Source: Nitrospirota bacterium (lineage in GTDB: Bacteria; Nitrospirota; Nitrospiria; SBBL01; JAADHI01). From it: 64,000 nt of DNA. Location: positions 1-64,000 of the forward strand of contig JAJDBT010000021.1 in assembly GCA_029261215.1 (NCBI GenBank), read 5' to 3'. The notes under the pieces are model-generated. The model was not told where the DNA came from and ran no database searches. It worked only from the letters and a program-made list of their open reading frames with translations. Shown here in pieces: positions 38,647 to 50,965 of the stretch; positions within the stretch are counted from its first letter, which is position 1; the number at the start of each line of letters is the position of its first letter. The translations under genes and the position numbers were made by a program.

Positions 38647-40413
38647 TTACAAATAATGACCCGTCGCGACAGTCTCTACTTCGTGAGAGTCTGCGGCCAT
38701 GCCTGCCATTGTCCGGATATGGACAATTTTTTCGGTGTTGCGCCCCGCGATTTTTGCCCAGTCATCCGGGTTGGTTGTATTGGGCAGATCTTCATTTTCC
38801 TTAAATTCATCTTGAATCGCGGAGATGAGATCCTCGCTTTTCAATCCCTTCACCCCGGTTTCCAAAAAACGCTTAATCGCATATTTTTTGGCACGCGAGA
38901 CAATGCCTTCGATCATCGCACCACTTGAGAAATCTTTAAAATAAAAGGTCTCTTTTTCGCCATTGGCATAGGTCACTTCGAGAAACTGTTTATCTTCCGC
39001 AACCGAATACATTTCCTCGACAGCCGAATGAATCAGCTTTTCAACAATAGAGTCCTCTTTTTTATTCACCCCTTTGATCTCCTCCGGGTGAAAAGGTAAA
39101 TCTGCGGTCAAATATTTACGGAATATCGATGTCGCCGCCTCTTTATCCGGTCGCTCGATTTTAATCTTGATATCAAGGCGTCCGGCCCTCAAAATGGCCG
39201 GGTCCAGCAAATCCTGCCGGTTCGTCGCGCCAATTACGATGACATTACGAAGCCGTTCCACCCCGTCAATTTCTGCCAGAAACTGAGGGACAATGGTCGC
39301 CTCCATATCAGAAGAAACCCCCGTTCCGCGGGTTCTAAAAAGGGCATCCATCTCATCAAAAAACACGATGACCGGATGGCCAGAGTCTGCACGCTCTTTG
39401 GCTTTTTTGAAGACTTCACGAATCTGGCGTTCACTTTCTCCAACATATTTATTCAGTAACTCCGGACCTTTAACATGGAGAAAATAAGAACGCAGATCTT
39501 TACCCGAACGGTTCTTTCCCAGTTTTTCAGAAATAGACGCCGCGACGGCTTTGGCGATTAAAGTTTTTCCGCAGCCCGGAGGGCCATACAGCAGCACCCC
39601 TTTCGGCGGCAATAATTTATGCTCTAAAAAAAGTTCTGCATGGAGGAAAGGGAGTTCAACCGCATCCCGAACCTGCTCAATCTGAGCTTCCAAACCTCCA
39701 ATGTCTTCATATGAAACATCTGGAATTTCTTCTAAAACGACCTCTTCCACTTCAGATTTCGGCAGCTTTTCAAAAACAAAACTGGAATGACCATCCAGTA
39801 AAAGGTGATCTCCCACAGAAATATGCACACCTCTAAGCGGCTCCGCCAGTTCAACCACCAGCTCTTCTTCTCCGCGCAAGGTTACAACAACTCGGTAATC
39901 CTCCAAAAGATCCTTGACGCGAACCACTTCCCCCCTGGGCTCAAATCCGCAGGCCTCTATTGCGTTTAAGGCTTCATTTAAGACCAATTCCTGGCCAATT
40001 TTTAGTGAAGTTGCAGAAATATCCGGATGCAGGTTCACCTTCATTTTGCGACCTGAAACATAGATATTGACAGTCCCATCCTCATTTAAGCCCGAAAAAA
40101 CCGCGTAAGTCGCAGGCGGAGTCGTCAATTTTTCTACTTCCTCTTTTAGGGCTTCAATACGATTTTTTGCCTCCATAAGGGTCGCAGTCAGCTTTTCGTT
40201 TTGCTTGAACGCTTGATCCAACTGAAGACTTGAACGGCGGGAAACCTCTAACTCTCTCTCCAGGGCGGCCACTTTAAAAACTAATCTTTCGCGTTCTTCC
40301 TCATGATTCATGTCTTTAGCTTCCAAATCCTCTCCGCTAAATTGTTCTGAGAGTTTCTTCATGGTTTTTCGAAAAGGGTTCGATGTCTCTTGATTTTTCC
40401 TTGCATCTGCCAT
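38647..40413 (-). CDS. mpa: proteasome-associated AAA+ ATPase (Mpa/ARC)
   Basis: Coiled coil, OB domains, GPPGCGKTLIAKAVA, VIVFFDEMDALFRTRG; C-terminus GHYL. M28 of the ORF (40413) is the likely start. Confidence 0.95.
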   Translation of the reverse strand: MADARKNQETSNPFRKTMKKLSEQFSGEDLEAKDMNHEEERERLVFKVAALERELEVSRRSSLQLDQAFKQNEKLTATLMEAKNRIEALKEEVEKLTTPPATYAVFSGLNEDGTVNIYVSGRKMKVNLHPDISATSLKIGQELVLNEALNAIEACGFEPRGEVVRVKDLLEDYRVVVTLRGEEELVVELAEPLRGVHISVGDHLLLDGHSSFVFEKLPKSEVEEVVLEEIPDVSYEDIGGLEAQIEQVRDAVELPFLHAELFLEHKLLPPKGVLLYGPPGCGKTLIAKAVAASISEKLGKNRSGKDLRSYFLHVKGPELLNKYVGESERQIREVFKKAKERADSGHPVIVFFDEMDALFRTRGTGVSSDMEATIVPQFLAEIDGVERLRNVIVIGATNRQDLLDPAILRAGRLDIKIKIERPDKEAATSIFRKYLTADLPFHPEEIKGVNKKEDSIVEKLIHSAVEEMYSVAEDKQFLEVTYANGEKETFYFKDFSSGAMIEGIVSRAKKYAIKRFLETGVKGLKSEDLISAIQDEFKENEDLPNTTNPDDWAKIAGRNTEKIVHIRTMAGMAADSHEVETVATGHYL

Positions 40414-40591
40414 GACCAAACCTCCACCGTTTGTAGGAAGACCAACCAATGTGACTTTGTAATTTAGTCTATCACCCTTCCAAAAGGGGGTCAACTCAGC
40501 GCTAATCGCATCTACAATGTGAATTAATTTTCATGCAACTCACACGATATAAAATAGCATGGCAGCGGTCTTCTACCCAAATGACTCACAT

Positions 40592-40614
40592 AAAAAAGGC
40601 CCAAGCTGCCTTTA
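40592..40614 (-). terminator. Rho-independent terminator of the zinc-ribbon gene
   Basis: Minus strand AAAGGC-agcttgg-GCCTTTTTT. Confidence 0.6.
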
Positions 40615-40627
40615 AATGGCTCTATTT

Positions 40628-41140
40628 TTAAAAGAATGCGGTTTCTTCAGTTTCAGGCAAGGGCGTGATGGATTGATTTTCAACCTGGGATAACAGCATA
40701 AGAACAGCTGCGAACAAACAAAAAAGCAGAACAAGCAGAACAGGATTGTCTTTTAAAAAATGTCGTTGTAAGCCGCCGCAACTGGGGCATTTGTTCCCCT
40801 CCTCCAGATCATATGCGTGTTGACACCAACGGCAAGACGATCCAGGTTTGGATGGATTTTTCTGAAAGCTTCCGTTTTCAGAAATGGCTACCTGACAATG
40901 TTTGCAAACGACGGCATCGGACTTGATCATTTCTGCACATGCGGGGCATTTTTTGTAACCCATCCCGGCCAATTGCTGATTTTCATAGGCTTTATCTCCA
41001 ATCACCGCAATATGAATGATCGCGAAGAAAAAGAAAAAAAACCCATAGATCGCCCAAGGGAAGAAAGATCGATTTTTTTGCTCAGCAATCACCCCGACAA
41101 CAGCACCCAGCAAAATTCCGATTACGAGCGGTAATATCAT
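40628..41140 (-). CDS. membrane protein with zinc-ribbon motifs
   Basis: N-terminal TM, CPACAEMIKSDAVVCKHC and CRWCQHAYDLEEGNKCPSCGG, C-terminal TM. Confidence 0.75.
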   Translation of the reverse strand: MILPLVIGILLGAVVGVIAEQKNRSFFPWAIYGFFFFFFAIIHIAVIGDKAYENQQLAGMGYKKCPACAEMIKSDAVVCKHCQVAISENGSFQKNPSKPGSSCRWCQHAYDLEEGNKCPSCGGLQRHFLKDNPVLLVLLFCLFAAVLMLLSQVENQSITPLPETEETAFF

Positions 41141-41171
41141 CTTCTAACTTTCTCCCTGCACCTTAAAATAT

Positions 41172-41645
41172 TCAATAAACGCCTCTGCCTCGAATCGCCC
41201 GTTGCATTTCCCGGTCGGCTGATTTTTTGGCATCTGTTTCGCGTTTGTCATATAAATTCTTCCCTTTGGCAAGACCCAACTCCACTTTCGCCCAACCCCG
41301 CTTAAAATAGACTCTTAAAGGAACCAGGGTAAGGCCTTTTTCTCGCGTTTTCCCTGAATAACGCCAAATTTCTTTTTTACTCACCAAGAGTTTTCGACGC
41401 CGGGTCGGCTCATGATTGGCCAGATTCCCATGGGAGTAAGGACTAATGTGACAATTATAAAGATAAAGCTGCCCATCATCCACACGGGCAAAACTATCTT
41501 TCAGGTTAATCCGACCACTTCGAAGCGACTTGACCTCCGTCCCATAAAGAGACATGCCCGCTTCAAATTTCTCTAAAATGGAGTATTCATGAAATGCCTT
41601 CCGGTTTGATACTACCGGAATATCAGTTTCTTTTTTATCGGACAT
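41172..41645 (-). CDS. smpB: SsrA-binding protein
   Basis: NRKAFHEYSILEKFEAGMSLYGTEVKSLRSGRINLKDSFARV, GKNLYDKRETDAKKSADREMQRAIRG. Confidence 0.97.
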   Translation of the reverse strand: MSDKKETDIPVVSNRKAFHEYSILEKFEAGMSLYGTEVKSLRSGRINLKDSFARVDDGQLYLYNCHISPYSHGNLANHEPTRRRKLLVSKKEIWRYSGKTREKGLTLVPLRVYFKRGWAKVELGLAKGKNLYDKRETDAKKSADREMQRAIRGRGVY

Positions 41646-41690
41646 ATACGCAACCTTATCTCATTGACTCTTAAAATAGGGTAATATAGC

Positions 41691-42170
41691 ATGCTTTACA
41701 CGATGAAAAAACCAACTGCAATTACACCCATTCTCAAATCCATGTCCCTCAAACTTGGCCTTGAAAAAGAGATGGGACTCTATCGGCTCCAGGAAGAGTG
41801 GGCCCAACTCGTCGGGGAAACAATTGCACAACACACGGCACCCGAAAAGATGCAATTTAAAACCCTCACGCTCTTGGTGGACAGCCCGGTCTGGATGCAC
41901 GAGCTGACTTTTTTAAAAACAGGCCTGATCGAAAAAATTAATAAACATCTAGGGGCCGAAACCGTTAAAACCCTTCACCTCAAAGTAAACGCATCTCTCC
42001 CACATCGAAAAATACAGACAAAAAAAATCAAACGCCGCTCATTCAAAATACTCGATGAAAAAGACAAAGCGGTCATCACCCAAGAACTTTCATCCGTTTC
42101 TGACGATCATTTGAAAAAATGGATACAAAAAGCGATGGAAAAACATTTGCGTTCGAAAAAACCAGACTAG
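41691..42170 (+). CDS. DUF721/DciA-like protein
   Basis: EWAQLVGETIAQHTAPEKMQFKTLTLLVDSPVWMHELTFLK. Confidence 0.85.
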   Translation: MLYTMKKPTAITPILKSMSLKLGLEKEMGLYRLQEEWAQLVGETIAQHTAPEKMQFKTLTLLVDSPVWMHELTFLKTGLIEKINKHLGAETVKTLHLKVNASLPHRKIQTKKIKRRSFKILDEKDKAVITQELSSVSDDHLKKWIQKAMEKHLRSKKPD

Positions 42171-43036
42171 GATGTTTGATGGATTTTTTGGCTAAGGGTG
42201 GTTATTTTCTGTTTGATGAAAACAGGATCTGGATAGTCATCCATCAAACTGCGATAGAGTTCAAGCGCCTCCGTTTGTTGATTTTGAATTTCCAGACAAT
42301 TTGCTGCTCTAAATTTCGCATAGGGACTGTTCTCATCTTCCGGATAATTCGTGTACAAGGACTGATAAACAGAGAGCGCCTCTTCACAGGCACCAGTCAC
42401 AAAGTAAGTGCCCCCCTTTCGATAAAGCGCAGCGGGTGCCCAATGGCTTTTTGGCGCTTTTTCGACAAGCAAATCCCACTCTACCCGGGCTTGTGCCATT
42501 TCCCCCATCGCGTAATAAAGCTCTCCGATTTTATAACGACTTTCCAGAATCTGGTTTTCATCATGGCTTTTATACAAAATCTCTTCATATGCGGCAATCG
42601 CCTTTGTCGGCTGATTCAGCGCCTTCTCGTAAATCTCCGCGAGATATTGTTGGGCAGAAATATCATGCTCGGACACTCTGCGGTCTGATTCAAGCTGTAC
42701 GACTTTTTGCAACGCCGTCACCGCTGTTTCAGGATCATCCAGATAAAGAAATAAACCGACCCCTTTCCAATAGTAAGCCTCTGGAACAACACCGCTTGTC
42801 GGATAGGTATGGATCACATTTTCGTAATCCCGAATGGCCCCGATATAATCATCCTGCTGCCATTTCGCTTCCGCGACGGCCATCAGCCGATTTGACATCC
42901 ATTCCTCGCGTGACCAGGTTCCCCAAATGACCAACAAGACCACTGCGGCCGCAAGGGCGACCCAAGTCAAGACTTTCAAGCCCCGAGAAAGACGATGCCC
43001 TATTCGGAAAAAGTTTCCCGATTTATTCGGTATCAT
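42167..43036 (-). CDS. membrane-anchored TPR protein
   Basis: One TM then repeated TPR motifs (AVAEAKWQQDDYIGAIRDYENVIHTYPTSG...). Likely start MIPNKSGN at 43036. Confidence 0.75.
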   Translation of the reverse strand: MIPNKSGNFFRIGHRLSRGLKVLTWVALAAAVVLLVIWGTWSREEWMSNRLMAVAEAKWQQDDYIGAIRDYENVIHTYPTSGVVPEAYYWKGVGLFLYLDDPETAVTALQKVVQLESDRRVSEHDISAQQYLAEIYEKALNQPTKAIAAYEEILYKSHDENQILESRYKIGELYYAMGEMAQARVEWDLLVEKAPKSHWAPAALYRKGGTYFVTGACEEALSVYQSLYTNYPEDENSPYAKFRAANCLEIQNQQTEALELYRSLMDDYPDPVFIKQKITTLSQKIHQTS

Positions 43037-45509
43037 CCATCTCCTCTGAGTCCACTTCGTCCAAAGCCTCTTCCTGATCTCCCTTATCCACCAAGCGGGC
43101 CACACGCACGACATGGTCACCTTCGGCCATGTCGATCAATCGCACACCCTGGGTGTTTCGGCCAATCACACGTACTCCATCCACTTTTTGTCTGACAATC
43201 TTCCCGTTGGATGTAATCAACATCACTTCGTCTTCTTCCTCGACCTGAAACGCATCCACCACCCGGCCATTCCGGTGGCTGGTCTGGATCGTGATAATCC
43301 CTTGCCCGCCGCGACCCTGTTTCCGATATTCTGAAAGCTCGGTGCGTTTGCCAAAACCGTTTTCGGTAATCGTAAACACCGAAGTCCGCTGATCCGGGCC
43401 AATCGTCTCCATGCTGATAACTTCATCTCCTCGTCGAAGTCGGATTCCCATGACACCCGTTGCCACACGGCCCATGGCCCGCACATCGGATTCTGAAAAA
43501 CGAATGGAAAGGCCCTGCCGTGTCCCTAACAGGATATCATGATTTCCAGAAGTCAGCCGAACTGAAATCAAGCGGTCTCCGTCATTGATGTTGATTGATC
43601 GGATTCCCCCCACTCGTGGATTGCCATAGGCGCTGAGCACAGTCTTTTTAATGAGACCTTTTCGGGTGGCCATGACCAAAAAGCGCTCTTCGTCAAATCG
43701 ATCAACCGAGAGAATGGCCGTGATCGTCTCCCCTTGAGGGATTTGAAGCAGATTGACAATCGCTTTGCCTCTGGATGCCCGGCCCCCTTCTGGAATTTGA
43801 TGCACTTTAAGCCAATGCACTTGCCCGGTATCTGTAAAAAAGAGCAGGTAATTGTGGGTCGAAGCAATAAAGAGATGACTGACAAAATCGGCATCCTTTA
43901 AGCCGGTCCCGATCTTTCCTTTCCCGCCGCGACGTTGACTCCGATAAAGCGTGACCGCGTTTCGCTTGATGTATCCGGTATTCGAAACGGTGATCACCAT
44001 CTCTTCTTCGGCAATGAGGTCTTCAATCCGTATTTCGCCGGTTTCCGGAATAATTTCTGTGCGACGCTCATCACCATATTTCTGCTGAATCTCTTTTAAT
44101 TCCTCTTCAATTAACTTCGAAATCAGCGCATCACTGCCTAAAAGCGCTTTTAATGCCGTGATTTTTTCCATCAGAGTCGTCAGTTCTGCAATGAGTTTAT
44201 CGCGTTCGAGTGCCGTCAACCTCTGTAAGCGCATATCCAGAACCGCCTGCGCTTGTATTGCAGAAAGCTCAAACTGAGTGATCAGGCCTTGTTTGGCCAC
44301 ATCGGGAGACGCGGACTGACGAATAAACGCAATAATCTCATCAAGGCGATCAAGCGCAATCTTTAAACCATCTAGAATATGGGCGCGCGCTTCCGCCTGG
44401 CGGAGTTCAAAGCGCGTCCTGCGAATAATGACTTCCCGTCTGAAATCAAGAAAATGCTCCAGAATTTCCTTAAGGTTCATCACCCTGGGTTGATGATTCA
44501 CCAGGGCCAGCATGATGATGCCGAAGGAATTTTGCATCTGGGTTTGTTTATAGAGATTGTTCAAAACCACGGTTCCCATTTCACCCCGTTTCAATTCGAT
44601 GACAACCCGCATCCCATCACGATCCGACTCGTCCCGAAGTTCAGAGATCCCTTCAAGCTTTTTATCCCGAACCAGCAAGGCTATTTTTTCCAGGAGCCGG
44701 GACTTGTTCACCTGATAAGGCAACTCGGTCACAATAATCGTTTCCCGTTCCGTCCGAGGATGAATTTCTATCACAGCGCGTGCGCGCAGCATGACCGAAC
44801 CACGACCGGTTCTAAATGCGTCTTTAATTCCTTGTGTCCCGTAGATAAATCCAGAAGTGGGAAAATCAGGGCCTTTGACCTTTTCCATCAGGGTTTCAAT
44901 CGACACGCTCCGATCATTCAAAAGCAGAATCAGACCTTCTAAAAGTTCACTCAAGTTATGCGGTGGGATGTTTGTGGCCATGCCGACCGCGATCCCGGTG
45001 GAACCATTCATCAACAGATTGGGAATACGGGAAGGCATTACTATCGGTTCAAGCACGGTCTCGTCAAAATTAGGGGAGAAATCGACCGTGTCCATATCGA
45101 TATCGGCCAAAATTTCCTCGGCCAACTTGGTCATCCGGGCTTCTGTATATCGATAGGCTGCCGCCCGATCACCATCCACGGAACCAAAATTTCCCTGCCC
45201 GTCCACCAGAGGATAACGCATGTTAAAATCCTGCGCCATTCGAACCATGGTGTCGTAAATCGCAGTATCACCGTGAGGATGGTATTTTTTAAGCACCTCG
45301 CCGACCACACCCGCAGACTTGGAATAACGCCGGTTTGAAAGCAGTCCTTCCCGGAACATTGCGTAAAGGATACGGCGATGCACCGGCTTTAAACCATCCC
45401 GGACATCGGGTAAAGCCCGGCCTACAATGACACTCATGGCATAATCGATATAGGATGACTTCATCTCGGCATCGAGATTTACGGTCGTCCGGTGCTCAAT
45501 CTCAGGCAT
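43023..45509 (-). CDS. gyrA: DNA gyrase subunit A
   Basis: SYIDYAMSVIVGRALPDVRDGLKPVHRRILYAMF; beta-pinwheel repeats; GyrA-box-like QRRGGKG; directly follows gyrB. Confidence 0.97.
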   Translation of the reverse strand: MPEIEHRTTVNLDAEMKSSYIDYAMSVIVGRALPDVRDGLKPVHRRILYAMFREGLLSNRRYSKSAGVVGEVLKKYHPHGDTAIYDTMVRMAQDFNMRYPLVDGQGNFGSVDGDRAAAYRYTEARMTKLAEEILADIDMDTVDFSPNFDETVLEPIVMPSRIPNLLMNGSTGIAVGMATNIPPHNLSELLEGLILLLNDRSVSIETLMEKVKGPDFPTSGFIYGTQGIKDAFRTGRGSVMLRARAVIEIHPRTERETIIVTELPYQVNKSRLLEKIALLVRDKKLEGISELRDESDRDGMRVVIELKRGEMGTVVLNNLYKQTQMQNSFGIIMLALVNHQPRVMNLKEILEHFLDFRREVIIRRTRFELRQAEARAHILDGLKIALDRLDEIIAFIRQSASPDVAKQGLITQFELSAIQAQAVLDMRLQRLTALERDKLIAELTTLMEKITALKALLGSDALISKLIEEELKEIQQKYGDERRTEIIPETGEIRIEDLIAEEEMVITVSNTGYIKRNAVTLYRSQRRGGKGKIGTGLKDADFVSHLFIASTHNYLLFFTDTGQVHWLKVHQIPEGGRASRGKAIVNLLQIPQGETITAILSVDRFDEERFLVMATRKGLIKKTVLSAYGNPRVGGIRSININDGDRLISVRLTSGNHDILLGTRQGLSIRFSESDVRAMGRVATGVMGIRLRRGDEVISMETIGPDQRTSVFTITENGFGKRTELSEYRKQGRGGQGIITIQTSHRNGRVVDAFQVEEEDEVMLITSNGKIVRQKVDGVRVIGRNTQGVRLIDMAEGDHVVRVARLVDKGDQEEALDEVDSEEMDDTE

Positions 45510-45588
45510 CTTTTCTCCAATCTAAGGGTTCTGTCAATCTATCTCGTTTCTTAAGACTTCATCTACCAAGGTTTCGGTATACACAAAA

Positions 45589-48015
<2,427 letters not shown>

Positions 48016-48134
48016 TTAATCCAATATTCTCGTCTGAGATCATTATTCTGGTTAATGGGAAACAAACAGGAACGAAATGAGAGCCATCCAATAGAACAGT
48101 GGACACATCAAATAATCAATTCATCAACCGCTTT

Positions 48135-49256
48135 TTAAACGCGCATTGGCATGATGACAGTCAAAAACCCCTCAGACTCTTCCCTGATTAAACAAGGAGA
48201 AAGCGCGTCCTTGAATTCCAGCGTTACTTCTTCATGCTGAAGGGCTGAAAGGGCATCCAAGAGGTAACGGGCATTAAATCCCGTCGAAAACCCTTCTCCC
48301 TCATAGGGCGTCTCGATTTCTTCGTTTGCTTCGCCCATTTCCGGATTGCTTGCACTTAAAATAATACGGCCTTCCTCCAGGCTAAATTTGATCGCGCTCG
48401 TTTTTTCCCGCGCCAAAATAGAAACCCGTCGCAACCCCCCTTCAAAATCGTCTTTTTGAGCAGAGACTTTTTTAGTATTGCTTGCGGGGACAGCCTGTTT
48501 GTAGTTTGGAAATTCACCTTCCATAAGGCGGGAAGTAATAACAAAAGTTCCCCAGCGATAAATCAACTGGTTTTCACCGATTAACAATTGTGGTTCTCCG
48601 GCTTCATTTCCATCGTCCAGTGCACGTTTAATTTCCAAGACCGCTTTTTTAGGAAGGATAATTCCGGCATCCCGATCATGCCATTGACCAGAGACTTTCC
48701 CCTCAGAAACGGCCAAACGATGACCATCTGTCGCAATAAAACGGATAAGACCTTCACCCTCACCATTTTTTTCGAGTTGGATCAAGATGCCGTTTAAAAT
48801 GTATTGTGGATTATTTTCTCCGGTTGCAAAAAGGGTCCGTCGAATCAAGCCGGACAAAAGTGTTGGGTTAATTTTAATTTGCTCTTCACTTTGAGTGGAT
48901 GGGGAAACGGGAAATTCCTCTGGCGGTAGACCCACAATGCGAAAATAACTTTTTCCTGACTCCAAGACCACCCAATGATTGGGCTGAGCCGTAATCAAAA
49001 CGGGGCCTTCTGGAAATTCACGGACAATTTCATGGAGTTTTCTCGCTGAAACGGTGACACGACCGGGTTCGATGACTTCTGCAGCGTAGGATCCCTGAAT
49101 CCCGACTTCAAGATCTGTCGCAAAAAGCGAAATGCTTTGTCCTTCTGCTTCCATCAGGATATGTGTAAGAATCGGCATGGTGTTTCTTCGTTCAACAACA
49201 CCCTGAACACGCTGTATCCCGGATAACAGATCTTTTCGATTAATCTTAACTTTCAC
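48135..49256 (-). CDS. dnaN: DNA polymerase III beta subunit
   Basis: LLSGIQRVQGVVERRNTMPILTHILMEA; C-terminal VIMPMRV; directly downstream of dnaA. Confidence 0.97.
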   Translation of the reverse strand: MKVKINRKDLLSGIQRVQGVVERRNTMPILTHILMEAEGQSISLFATDLEVGIQGSYAAEVIEPGRVTVSARKLHEIVREFPEGPVLITAQPNHWVVLESGKSYFRIVGLPPEEFPVSPSTQSEEQIKINPTLLSGLIRRTLFATGENNPQYILNGILIQLEKNGEGEGLIRFIATDGHRLAVSEGKVSGQWHDRDAGIILPKKAVLEIKRALDDGNEAGEPQLLIGENQLIYRWGTFVITSRLMEGEFPNYKQAVPASNTKKVSAQKDDFEGGLRRVSILAREKTSAIKFSLEEGRIILSASNPEMGEANEEIETPYEGEGFSTGFNARYLLDALSALQHEEVTLEFKDALSPCLIREESEGFLTVIMPMRV

Positions 49257-49257
49257 T

Positions 49258-50613
49258 TCAGCCCTCCCTTAATTGCTCTGCCAAACTTTCAAGCGTCATC
49301 TTAAGATTGAAATCTTCTACTCTCTCTTTTTGAATTTGTTTACATGCATGGATGACGGTGGAATGGTCTTTCCCACCGAATGCTTTTCCAATCTCTGGAA
49401 ATGAGAGGTTCGTCAATTCTCTTGTCAAATACATGCCAATCTGCCTTGGAATCACCAGATTTTTTGTCCTTTTTTTTGACTTCAGTTCTATAATTTTAAC
49501 TTGAAAGCGTTCCGATACCGCACGCTGTACATCGTCCACCGTCACGACACGGTTACGATCCTGAATAGTGTCTCGTAGAACACGTTTGGCCATTTCAACA
49601 GTAATGCCTTGCCCAATCAATGAACTAAAAGCGCCCAGCCGGATCAAAGAACCTTCTAATTCCCGAATGTTTGTTTTTATATTTGTCGCTAAAAGGAGGG
49701 CCACATCATTGGGAAGATCAATATTTTCCAATTCTGCTTTTTTTCTTAGGATGACGATTTTTGTTTCAAGATCGGGCGGCTGAATATCTGCAATCAAACC
49801 CATTTCAAAGCGCGATCGAAGCCGCTCTTCAATATCAGAAATTTCTTTGACAGAACGATCACTTGAAATGACAACCTGTTTGCTCGATTCGTAAAGGGTA
49901 TTGAATGTATGAAAAAACTCTTCCTGCGTTCGTTCTTTTCCACCAATAAATTGAATATCATCAATAAGAAGTGCATCTACACTTCTGTATTTATTTCTAA
50001 ATTCAGCCATCTTGTCATATCGGATTGAATGAATAACATCATTTGTAAATTTTTCAGTGGAAAGATAAGCAATACGAAAACCTGGATGTTTTGAAGACAA
50101 ATAATTTCCGATAGCGCTTAAAAGGTGTGTCTTTCCCAAACCGACTCCACCATAAAGAAAAAGTGGGTTGTAGGTCACACCCGGGTTCTCTGCAACCTTT
50201 AAAGATGCCGCATGCGCAAACTGATTGCTTGAACCGACAACAAAAGAATCAAAGTTATATCTTGGATTAAGATTTCCTTTCGGTTTTTCCTTTACCGGAA
50301 CAATTTGCAAACGATTTTTTTTTTCTTGATCAGTTCCTTCTTCAAGACCACTGGGTTCTATTTGAATATTCTGTACCAAAAACTGAATGGACATATCTTC
50401 CTGAGAAAACTCTCTTTCAAGCGCTTCTTTCATTATTTGATGGTAATGCTCTTTTATCCATTCACCAAAAAATTGATTCGGAACAGCTACTTTTATTTCA
50501 CCTTCTTTGACAGACAGTAAAGACGTCGGTTTAAGCCAGGTATCAAAAGCCTGCTGACTGATTCCGGGTTTAATCTGAGTCAGTATATCTTCCCAAATTA
50601 AGTCAAGTTGCAT
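49258..50613 (-). CDS. dnaA: chromosomal replication initiator DnaA
   Basis: NPRYNFDSFVVGSSNQFAHAAS, YGGVGLGKTHLLSAIGN, DHSTVIHACKQI. Confidence 0.98.
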   Translation of the reverse strand: MQLDLIWEDILTQIKPGISQQAFDTWLKPTSLLSVKEGEIKVAVPNQFFGEWIKEHYHQIMKEALEREFSQEDMSIQFLVQNIQIEPSGLEEGTDQEKKNRLQIVPVKEKPKGNLNPRYNFDSFVVGSSNQFAHAASLKVAENPGVTYNPLFLYGGVGLGKTHLLSAIGNYLSSKHPGFRIAYLSTEKFTNDVIHSIRYDKMAEFRNKYRSVDALLIDDIQFIGGKERTQEEFFHTFNTLYESSKQVVISSDRSVKEISDIEERLRSRFEMGLIADIQPPDLETKIVILRKKAELENIDLPNDVALLLATNIKTNIRELEGSLIRLGAFSSLIGQGITVEMAKRVLRDTIQDRNRVVTVDDVQRAVSERFQVKIIELKSKKRTKNLVIPRQIGMYLTRELTNLSFPEIGKAFGGKDHSTVIHACKQIQKERVEDFNLKMTLESLAEQLREG

Positions 50614-50965
50614 TCAGAATCCAAAAGTTACTCACAAGTTTATACACAGCTGTGGATTACTTATTCTTTAATTTTTCAAAGTGTTAAGATCTTTTAAATG
50701 AATTAGAAACAACTCCGAACGGTTGGTCTTGTTAAAACAGGGGGATTATACAAGATCAACCATAATGAATCAAGACAGGTCGCCCTTAAATAGAAAAACC
50801 TTCCACATTTATCCACATACATATCACCATAATTAGTTTTTTATTTTCAATAAGTTAGATCATATATCCGTACAAAATGACTCATACTATTACTACTATT
50901 AATAACATTTTCTTATAAAAACAAAAAAAATCACCGTGGCGACTCTTATAATTTATTTTCATTTC
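50614..50965. other. oriC: candidate oriC (DnaA boxes plus AT-rich region)
   Basis: TTATACACA 50640-50648, TTATCCACA 50809-50817, near-matches TTACTCACA 50628-50636 and TGTGGATTA 50651-50659; long AT-rich tract 50820-50935; immediately upstream of dnaA. Confidence 0.85.
50745..50773 (-). promoter_or_regulatory. sigma70-type promoter for dnaA
   Basis: Minus strand TTGATT-N17-TATAAT. Confidence 0.65.

Noticed and set aside
44379-44942. 187-aa plus-strand ORF inside gyrA
   Set aside because: Antisense shadow of gyrA.
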